Part shown: positions 55,310-64,000 of the stretch, one piece after another
How the letters are laid out: every line of letters starts with the position of its first letter
How positions within the stretch are numbered: position 1 is the first letter of the stretch
From: Arenicola marina
Taxonomy: Eukaryota > Annelida > Polychaeta > Arenicolidae
Direction: 5' to 3'
DNA: 64,000 nucleotides
NCBI GenBank assembly: GCA_964019135.1
Contig: OZ025265.1
Coordinates: 5,834,318-5,898,317, forward strand
Position numbers and translations under genes: made by a program
Notes under the pieces: generated by a model
What the model was told of the DNA's origin: nothing
Seen by the model: the letters and a program-made list of their open reading frames with translations, nothing else
Databases searched by the model: none

Positions 55310-57500
55310 TGACTGAGAGACCTGACTTTTCTATGCATTGTGTTTTCTCTACAGATTGACATATGGCCGGATAAAGGAATTAACGTCATTCCAGTAAGAC
55401 GTCTGCATTGTGCAATGCATGCCCAACGAGATTGAGACGGGTGCCTCAATATATGTAGCTCAACATTCTTTGCTGTGCAGTTCAACGTATTTAAACACAG
55501 GTTTTAATATGAGTAAGTGGTAGACCCCGAGACCATTACTGGCGCGCTATCAGTGTAACTATGGCATCTTTAGAACTGGTTTACCTGTTTTCCTGGTGTA
55601 TATGAAGACCAAAAGGCCTCTCGATGTATACATATAAGCAAACGTTCATGTCTACAGGTAAAACTAACATCCTAGGCATATCGCAAGCCCGCCCAAATAA
55701 TACATTTTGCTACCAAGAAATTGTATATGTGCATTGATATCATCAAATTATATAGATTGAAGCATGCTTGGTTATATTTGTAAATGGTTAATCAGCGATA
55801 CAATTTACAGTATTTATATCTGTCAACACAACTGTCGTGCCTTATAACACAAGAAACCCAAAGAGACATTGCATTGTTTACATGTATTGTTTGTTACTCG
55901 TTTAGTTTCTTATTTACATGCACTCAACGAGAGATGATTCCTCGGGGTACAGAGCAAATGGCGTGAACAAAACTTCATGAAATAATACAACGAATAGCAG
56001 GAGAGTCCCAAACAGGCTTTGTGAACCGTACAGAACGGACCAATCCGAGCTCAACCCTTGGTCACGTGGGTATCGTTTAACGGTCCAATCGAGTCCAGAT
56101 CGACAGCAGTGGACCTGACAATCACTGTATCTGTTTCTCATCGCTGAATAGACATTACCCCGAAGAGACACTTTTGTTCTGTTGTATACAAGACTGTATA
56201 CAAACAAGACCTCTCTAAGCTTACAGCAGGCTCAACACACCCAGGATTATTTAGTTATTGTATCACAGGACCCCACTCGTTTTAACCGTTTATTCAGAGA
56301 AACCTTCCCCACAAACTACCACTGAAAACAAGGCAGAATGTATTTTATCTGTTGTGACGTCACGATACGGTGACCATCACAAGTCTACATCACGCGCACA
56401 AAGTCTTGCCAACGCCGCTCAAAACAAATCGTCATTATGATATTCTTTTAAAAAGTGAAGTTGTTTAAATTGAAAGTGTGTCATTATATCCCAACCAAGC
56501 AGAACACCAGTGCTAGACCTACAACAGCACAATGATTCAGTGTAGACATTCTAACAAAAGAATACAACTCATCTTCCGACAGCGAATATTATTTTCAGCC
56601 TTTTTGTACGCACAGAAGGTTGTCACGAGACCCACTTATCGCCAGGTGAGTTCCGGTTTCACTTCTCACTCAGTGGCATTCCGTCCACCAGACACACGTA
56701 TCCGGGCGAAAGATGAATCCGAGGATGAATCCTCAAAATGGTGGCAACGGAGACGTAAACAACCCGTGACATGTTGGTTATGTAGGTCATGGGCCGTACA
56801 CACAACACGACCTCCCGACTCCGCCAGAACGCCTCTACTACACACAGAAATAAATAGCTACCCGTTAATTCTAAATTATCAACAAATAACACAAAAACAA
56901 TCAAAAATCATTATTGTTCAAACAGTCATATAATATATATGTATATATATATATGAATAAACGTATAGCTAAAATGATTACTTTCAATTCAATTGCATAA
57001 TAACTAGACCAGACTCGACATGTAAGCATAGCATCAGCTGACTTGTCACTTCCCATCGGCCTCTCTGTTGGGATATCAGATTACAATCACTCATAACAGA
57101 ATTATACCTTTATTCGACTACGGTTCAAATGATCAATATCTCTCGGGCCACTCTACCGGTACAATTTAACACCTGATCCAGAAAGATTAACAATTCACAT
57201 TTCTCAGGCCTAATACCGCTAGATGAAGGGGATAGCCTATTCCAGGAGCCAGGACTCTCGCGGTCGCTGCTGTCACATGTTCATGATGACCGCAGTACAC
57301 ACTCGTCGCAACCAACACACACATCACACTAAAACAATAACTTGCATCACATAATGGAAGGTCGGGGATGCGGTGAGTCATTCTGGGACAACGGTGTAGA
57401 AACCATCGAGGTCAGCCTCGTATACATCTATCTTAGGAACCAACTTCATAGGACTTCACAGTGCATGAAAAGTCACCTCACATAAACCAAACAAAATCTC
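55310..57500. other. intergenic, no gene recognised
   Basis: AT-rich unique sequence between the RING/NHL gene and the G-rich array. Open frames are short and lack domains. Confidence 0.5.
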
Positions 57501-57509
57501 CACGATAAG

Positions 57510-59043
57510 GAGAGGGGGGTTACTGTAAAAGCCTGTCTCAGGGCGGTGAGAGTGGGGGGGGTTACTGTAAGAGCCTGTCTCAGGGCGGTGAGAAGGGGGG
57601 GGGGTACTGTAAGAGTCTGTCTCAGGGCGGTGAGAGAGGGGGGGGGGGTTATTGTAAGAGCCTGTCCCAGGGCGGTGAGAGGGGGGGGGGGGTTATTGTA
57701 AGAGCCTGTCTCAGGGCGGTGAGAGAGGGGGGGGGGGTTACTGTAAGAGCCTGTCTCAGGGCGGTGAGAGGGGGGGGGTTATTATAAGAGCCTGTCTCAG
57801 GGCGGTGAGAGGGGGGGGGGGTTATTGTAAGAGCCTGTCTCAGGGCGGTGAGAGGGGGGGGGTTATTGTAAGAGCCTGTCTCAGGGCGGTAAGAGGGGGG
57901 GGGGTTACTGTAAGAGCCTGTCTCAGGGCGGTGAGAGGGGGGGGGTTACTGTAAGAGCCTGTCTCAGGGCGGTGAGAGGGGGGGGGGGGTTATTGTAAGA
58001 GCCTGTCTCAGGGCGGTGAGAAGGGGGGGGGGTACTGTAAGAGTCTGTCTCAGGGCGGTGAGAGGGGGGGGGGGGTTATTGTAAGAGCCTGTCTCAGGGC
58101 GGTGAGAGGGGGGGGGGTTATTGTAAGAGCCTGTCTCAGGGCGGTGAGAGGGGGGGGGGGTTACTGTAAGAGCCTGTCTCAGGGCGGTGAGAGGGGGGGG
58201 GGTTATTATAAGAGCCTGTCTCAGGGCGGTGAGAGGGGGGGGGTTATTGTAAGAGCCTGTCTCAGGGCGGTGAGAGGGGGGGGGGGGGTTATTGTAAGAG
58301 CCTGTCTCAGGGCGGTGAGAGGGGGGGGGAGTTACTGTAAGAGCCTGTCTCAGGGCGGTGAGAGGGGGGGAGGGTTATTGTAAGAGCCTGTCTCAGGGCG
58401 GTGAGAAGGGGGGGGGGGTACTGTAAGAGTCTGTCTCAGGGCGGTGAGAGGGGGGGGGGGGTTATTGTAAGAGCCTGTCTCAGGGCGGTGAGAGGGGGGG
58501 GGGTTATTGTAAGAGCCTGTCTCAGGGCGGTGAGAGGGGGGGGGGGTTACTGTAAGAGCCTGTCTCAGGGCGGTGAGAGGGGGGGGGGTTATTATAAGAG
58601 CCTGTCTCAGGGCGGTGAGAGGGGGGGGGTTATTGTAAGAGCCTGTCTCAGGGCGGTGAGAGGGGGGGGGGGGGTTATTGTAAGAGCCTGTCTCAGGGCG
58701 GTGAGAGGGGGGGGGAGTTACTGTAAGAGCCTGTCTCAGGGCGGTGAGAGGGGGGGAGGGTTATTGTAAGAGCCTGTCTCAGGGCGGTGAGAGGGGGGGG
58801 GTTATTGTAAGAGCCTGTCTCAGGGCGGTGAGAGGGGGGGGTTACTGTACGAGCCTGTCTCAAGGCGGTGAGAGGGGGGGGGTTATTGTAAGAGCCTGTC
58901 TCAGGGCGGTGAGAGGGAGGGGGGGTTACTGTAAGAGCCTGTCTCAGGGCGGTGAGATGGGGGGGGGGTATTGTAAGAGCCTGTCTCAGGGCGGTGAGAT
59001 GGGGGGGGAATGCAATGGCCTGTCTCAGGGCGGTGAGAGGGGG
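57510..59043. repeat. about 42-bp G-homopolymer minisatellite (about 36 copies)
   Basis: The unit is ttactgtaagagcctgtct, then cagggcggtgagag, then 7 to 14 G. Copies differ mainly in G-run length and ttatt versus ttact. A block of about nine units is duplicated with a shift of about 386 bp (rare gagtctgtc variants at about 58041 and 58427). It lies just 3' of CDC27 on the other strand's reading. Open frames are artefacts. Confidence 0.95.
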
Positions 59044-59573
59044 GAACCAAAGTAACGTTCGTCACGATATATGACGTGACATTACAGGGTTCAACTACCT
59101 AGTCTACAGTCTAAAGCCAATAACAATGCGTACACATTTCGACAGCCAGACAGACAAAAGCGTTGAGATAAACCCCATGTGGTTAAAGTGCATACCTATC
59201 TTCCGTTATGGACGCACAAAGTCGGGTTGTACATTTCAACTCGTGGGGTATCATAAGGAAACAGATAACGTTAAGGCTTCCACTGGTTACGTGATCACAC
59301 GGAGCCGTTTGAGACGTCATATTAAACCAATTCCTATTCACTTCAGTTCTCGCTTTGAGTACTTCCAGTTGCCCAGACTAAGGATGAGCTCCCCGCTACG
59401 TCACAGAAGTTCATTGATAAGCGCTACACCATTAGGCTGTCGTTGCAATTCAAGTGTCACGTGGCCGACGCCTGACCTGCCAGTTGCGTCACGCGCGTCC
59501 GTTACAACCGACAGCCCTAAGCGGCATCACAGGTCCTCAAGAGTTGATGACGTCACATAATGGGTATATGACG

Positions 59574-59692
59574 TCACAGACTCTCATCACTCTCCATTGC
59601 CTGCAGCTGCACGTCATCGGCCTCCATGAGAGAGGAGTTGTTACTGGAGACGCCCTCTAGCGGATCGTCAAGGCATGAAGCGTCATCGCCAC
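59574..59692 (-). CDS. CDC27: CDC27 last exon, acidic C-terminus and stop
   Basis: Acceptor GTCGATAG at 59693-59694, phase 1, stop TGA at 59576-59574. The MEADDVQLQAMESDE ending matches the conserved tail of CDC27. Confidence 0.88.
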
Positions 59693-62600
59693 CTATCGAC
59701 AGAAGTAGACACTAACATTAAAAAGCTCGTAGCACTGAAGGAAGGAATGAATGAGTTTATTGCAGAAAACGGCCACCGGCCAAAGTGCATACATGGTGAT
59801 ATTCTGTTGTGTGTGCTCATTGTGCGTAGGCTATTGGAAACATTGGAAAATCTTAAATCACACGATCAAACAGTTTGGTTGGTTGGTTGGTTGGTTATTC
59901 AGGACGCTTTAACCACTTTGGGTCATATCGCGTTAATGGGAGAAGGGAGGGAGAGTGGAGCCATGTCCCTGGGGGTGACCCCTACTTTTTACGAAGAATG
60001 ACATGAAATCTTTATCCTGCGATCACACAGACATTGCCACAGCAGGGCTCGAACCATCGATCCACGTGCCGTAAGACTCTCAGGTGGCCAGAGCACTAAA
60101 TGCGAGCGCTCTAGCCCACTGAGCTATCGCGCCGGCCCCCTCTAACAGTTTGAAAAATTAAAGGTAAATACTTTGAACGCAAAACAGAATAATTCGTAGC
60201 ACTGAAGTACATTATATGCACACGCTTCATGGCTAGTCAAGTGGACATTTATGAAGGCAAGGTATACAGCAACTATTTAAATATATCAGAGAATAATCAC
60301 AAAGTGAAGTAATCAGAGTATGAGTGATTTCAAATGTGAAGTTACCATCGCACCAGCAAACATTACAACTTTAATCCGAGCATTAGACCGACACAAGGGG
60401 ATAAATGCCGACAGACCCCCTGCAATGGCCCATGACGTGAGACCCCCTGAAATGGCCCATGACCTGAGACCCCCTGTAATGGCCCATGACGGGAGACCTC
60501 CTGCAACGGCCCATGACGTGAGACCCCCGGCAATGGCCCATGACGGGAGACCCCCTGTAATGGTCCATGACGGGGGACCCCCCCTGTAATGGCTCATAAC
60601 GGGAGACCCCCTGCAATGGCCCATGACGGGAGACCCCCTGTAATGGTCCATGGCGGCAGACCCCCGGTAACGGCCCATGACCTGAGACCCCCTGTAATGG
60701 CCCATGACGGGAGACCCCCTGTAATGGCCCATGACGTGAGACCCCCTGTAACGTCCCATGACATGATACCCCCTGTAACGTCCCATGACATGAGACCCCC
60801 TGTAATGGCCTATGCCGTGAGACCCCCTGTAACGGCCCATGACGGGAGACCTCCTGTAATGGCCCATGACGGGGGACCCCCTGTAACGGCCCATGACGGC
60901 AGACCCCCTGCAACGGCCCATGACGGGAGACCCCTGTAATGGCCCATGAAGTGAGACCCCCCGTAATGGCTCATGACGTGAGACCCCCTGTAACGGCCCA
61001 TGACGGGAGACCCCTGTAACGGCCCATGACGGCAGACCCCCTGTAACGGCCGATGACGGCATACCCCCTGTAACGGCCCATGACCTGAGACCCCCTGTAA
61101 TGGCCCATGACGGGAGACCCCCTGTAACGGCCCATGACGGGAGACCCCCTGTAATGGCCCATGACGGGAGACCCCTGTACCGGCCCATGACGGCAGACCC
61201 CCTGCAACGGCCCATGACGGGAGACCCCCTGTAACGGCCCATGAAGTGAGACCCCCTGTAACGGCCCATGACGGGAGACCCCCTGTAATGGCCCATGACG
61301 GGAGACCCCCTGTAATGGCTCATGACGGGATACCCCCTGTAATGGCCCATGAAGTGAGACCCCCTGTAATGGCCCATGACGGGAGACCCCCTGTAATGGC
61401 CCATGACGGGAGACCCCCTGTAATGGCCTACGACGGGAGACCCCCTGCAATGGCCCATGACGGGAGACCCCCTGTAATGGCCCATGACGGGAGACCCCCT
61501 GTAATGGCCCATGAAGTGAGACCCCCATGTAATGGCCCATGACGGGAGACCCCCTGTAATGGCCCATGAAGTAAGACCCCCTGTAATGGCCCATGAAGTG
61601 AGACCCCCTGTAATGGCCCATGACGGGAGACCCCCCTGTAATAGCCCATGACGGGAGACCCCTGTACCGGCCCATGACGGGAGACCCCTGTACCGGCCCA
61701 TGACGGGAGACCCCCTGTAACGGCCCATGACGGGACACCCCCTGTAACGGCCCATGACGGGAGACCCCCTGTAACGGCCCATGACGGGAGACCCCTGTAA
61801 TGGCCCATGACGGGAGACCCCCTGTAATGGCCCATGACGGGAGACCCCGTGTAACGGCCCATGACGGGAGACCCCCTGTAATGGCCCATGACGGGTGACC
61901 CTGTAATGGCCCATGAAGTGAGACCCCCTGTAATGGCCCATGACGGAAGACCCCCTGCAATGGCCCATGAAGTGAGACCCCATGTAATGGCCCATGACGG
62001 GAGACCCCCTGTAACGGCCCATGACGGGAGACCCCTGTAATGGCCCATGACGGGAGACCCCTTTAATGGCCCATGACGGGAGACCCCCTGTAATGGCCCA
62101 TGACGGGAGACCCCCTGTAATGGCCCATGACGGGAGACCCCTGTAATGGCCCATGACGGGAGACCCCCCTGTAATGGCCCATGACGGGAGACCCCCCGTA
62201 ATGGCCCATGAAGTGAGACCCCCTGTAATGGTCCATGACGGGAGATCCCCTGTAATGGCCTATGACGGGAGACCCCCTGTAATGGCCCATGAAGTGAGAC
62301 CCCCTGTAATGGCCCATGACGGGAGACCCCCTGTAATGGCCCATGAAGTGAGACCCCCATGTAATGGCCCATAACGGGAGACCCCCTGTAATGGCCCATG
62401 AAGTAAGACCCCCTGTAATGGCCCATGAAGTGAGACCCCCTGTAATGGCCCATGACGGGAGACCCCCCTGTAATAGCCCATGACGGGAGACCCCTGTACC
62501 GGCCCATGACGGGAGACCCCTGTACCGGCCCATGACGGGAGACCCCCTGTAACGGCCCATGACGGGACACCCCCTGTAACGGCCCATGACGGGAGACCCC

Positions 62601-63624
62601 CTGTAACGGCCCATGACGGGAGACCCCTGTAATGGCCCATGACGGGAGACCCCCTGTAATGGCCCATGACGGGAGACCCCGTGTAACGGCCCATGACGGG
62701 AGACCCCCTGTAATGGCCCATGACGGGTGACCCTGTAATGGCCCATGAAGTGAGACCCCCTGTAATGGCCCATGACAGAAGACCCCCTGTAATGGCCCAT
62801 GAAGTGAGACCCCATGTAATGGCCCATGACGGGAGACCCCCTGTAACGGCCCATGACGGGAGACCCCTGTAATGGCCCATGACGGGAGACCCCTTTAATG
62901 GCCCATGACGGGAGACCCCCTGTAATGGCCCATGACGGGAGACCCCCTGTAATGGCCCATGACGGGAGACCCCTGTAATGGCCCATGACGGGAGACCCCC
63001 CTGTAATGGCCCATGACGGGAGACCCCCCGTAATGGCCCATGAAGTGAGACCCCCTGTAATGGTCCATGACGGGAGATCCCCTGTAATGGCCTATGACGG
63101 GAGACCCCCTGTAATGGCCCATGAAGTGAGACCCCCTGTAATGGCTCATGACGGCAGACCCCCTGTAATGGCCCATGACGGGAGACCCCTGTAACGGCCC
63201 ATGACGTGAGACCCCCATGTAATGGCAATGGCTGGCGACGCTCACCCTCCACGGGATCCTCGTCGTCCGTGACGTATCGCTTATCGATGGCCTCCTTGAT
63301 GTGGTTGTTGGCGCCCTTGGGGTCGAGGTCCATGGCCCACGAGAAGTTCATCAGAGCTAGGTGCGTGTTCCCCAGCTTCTTATGCACCTGCACGGGGCAC
63401 AGCAATACAGTCAGTCAGGTCTTTGAGGGCGATGTCAAAGATAACAGGCTAAATAACATGCACACTATCAACTTAGGTTCGATGGTTAAGTGGAAACGGT
63501 TTTATTTTATTCTATTAGCATAGTTCATTATTTTCTTATTATTTATATTGCATCGCCTGTTATTTTAACAGCCATTGCTATTTTCGCAACAATATGAAAC
63601 GTTATAGCATAATGTATGATTCAC

Positions 63625-63696
<72 letters not shown>

Positions 63697-63891
63697 TAGC
63701 AAGTTATACAATGGAAGTGGGAGCAGTCAAATCTATGGCACCATAGTGCGCTTGCACCATAGTGTGGACCAGGCTATGACGGTGATGTGATCCCATGGGT
63801 CTGGCGGCCCCCTCACCTTGCCGATCAGGAAATACACGAGGGATTCCTTGGGTATAATTTCCTTCAGCTCTTCGAGCTCACTTAACGCGTC
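59574..63891 (-). CDS. CDC27: CDC27 / APC3, 3' end (last three exons, gene continues past the window)
   Basis: Exons 63817-63891, 63246-63387 and 59574-59692 (75+142+119 nt) give the last 111 residues. DALSELEELKEIIPKESLVY then FLIGK and HKKLGNTHLALMNFSWAMD then LDPKGANNHIKEAIDKRY match the last TPR repeats of CDC27, the scaffold TPR subunit of the anaphase-promoting complex, which acts in the nucleus and at spindles to trigger cyclin and securin destruction. The final exon ends with NNSSLMEADDVQLQAMESDE then SL, the acidic C-terminus typical of the family. Phases are 0-0, 0-1 and 1-stop. The last intron (3553 bp) is mostly a 27-bp array plus a SINE. Confidence 0.95.
59877..60143 (-). mobile_element. 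full-length tRNA-derived SINE with target duplication
   Basis: Minus-strand element. The tRNA-like head is at 60045-60140, with A box TAGCTCAGTGG and B box GGTTCGAGCCC. A body follows, ending in a (CCAA)n tail at 59877-59895. An 8-bp target duplication aacagttt flanks it at 59869-59876 and 60144-60151. It sits in the last intron of CDC27, between the array and the last exon. Confidence 0.88.
60411..63226. repeat. 27-bp minisatellite in the last CDC27 intron (about 104 copies)
   Basis: The unit is gtaatggcccatgacggg followed by agaccccct. Variants include gtaacggccc, catgaagtgag and copies shortened to agacccct. The minus strand reads GLPSWAITG-type nonapeptides in long open frames; these are artefacts. 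A segment of about 800 bp is duplicated with high identity (61630-62230 versus 62460-63050). It starts about 19 bp inside the intron from the donor at 63245. Confidence 0.95.
63246..63387 (-). CDS. CDC27: CDC27 penultimate exon, last TPR
   Basis: 142 nt, phase 0-1, acceptor CCGTGCAG, donor GTGAGC. Contains THLALMNFSWAMDLDPKGAN. Confidence 0.95.
63625..63695. repeat. (ATA)n microsatellite, about 23 copies
   Basis: Uninterrupted ataataata run in the intron between the two upstream CDC27 exons. Confidence 0.97.
63817..63891 (-). CDS. CDC27: CDC27 exon, TPR region
   Basis: 75 nt, phase 0-0, acceptor TTGTCCAG, donor GTGAGG. It encodes 25 residues, starting DALSELEELK and ending YFLIGK. Confidence 0.95.
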
Positions 63892-64000
63892 CTGGACAAA
63901 AAATACATGATATTTGAAAGTCCAGAAAGTAAAACAAAATTACCTACAGCCAACAATCCATGGTTGGTAGGGCGCTTTAACCTCAGGCTATATCGCCATC

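Noticed and set aside
60313-63405. Long minus frames with GLPSWAITG or SRHGPLQGV repeats fused to CDC27 sequence
   Set aside because: They run through the donor GTGAGC at 63245 into the intronic array. CDC27 splices to 59692, where its conserved C-terminus is found.

Overview
The window is animal nuclear DNA: multi-exon genes with GT/AG introns, five calcium-binding EGF exons all in phase 1-1, tRNA-derived SINEs, TTAA-flanked MITEs, and many tandem arrays. A lancelet (Branchiostoma) is my best guess. It rests on an intronless TRIM-like RING/NHL gene, a lineage-type WSC/EGF receptor-like gene, a divergent intronless GPCR, and minisatellites placed exactly on exon-intron junctions. Other deuterostomes or spiralians are not excluded. 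About a third of the window is minisatellite. One 200-base run of N (51129-51328) is an assembly gap.

Layout: 0-1 kb holds two 14-bp arrays. 1-7.4 kb is gene-poor, with SINE pieces and a TTAA-flanked MITE. 8.0-25.2 kb (minus strand) is a nine-exon gene that I assembled from splice sites and phases: signal peptide, WSC domain, five cbEGF domains, a PAN/apple-like domain and a transmembrane helix (461 codons plus stop). One of its introns is almost entirely a 10.8-kb array of about 450 copies of a 24-bp unit. 25.2-30 kb has no recognised gene. 30.2-34.2 kb (minus) is a three-exon Ly6/uPAR-type gene (134 codons), also with a junction-derived minisatellite. 35.3-39.3 kb is a 43-bp array. 41.5-42.5 kb (minus) is an intronless seven-helix receptor. 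42.6-52.6 kb is repeat-rich and holds the gap. 53.0-55.2 kb (plus) is the RING/coiled-coil/NHL gene. 57.5-59.0 kb is a G-rich array. 59.6-63.9 kb (minus) is the 3' end of CDC27/APC3, with a 27-bp array filling most of its last intron.

The main discovery is mechanistic. In two unrelated genes the minisatellite repeat unit is the exon-intron junction itself: the last 12 (EGF exon) or 27 (Ly6 exon) coding bases plus the first 12 or 8 intron bases. The intron therefore begins with hundreds (EGF) or about 20 (Ly6) copies of its own 5' splice site. In CDC27 the array begins about 19 bp past a 5' splice site without including it. The genes look functionally unrelated: a probable cell-surface adhesion/lectin-like protein, a GPI-anchored Ly6 protein, a receptor, a ubiquitin-ligase-like protein and a cell-cycle ligase subunit. 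What they share is this repeat biology. Most long open frames in the window are frames kept open by stop-free repeat units and are not genes.
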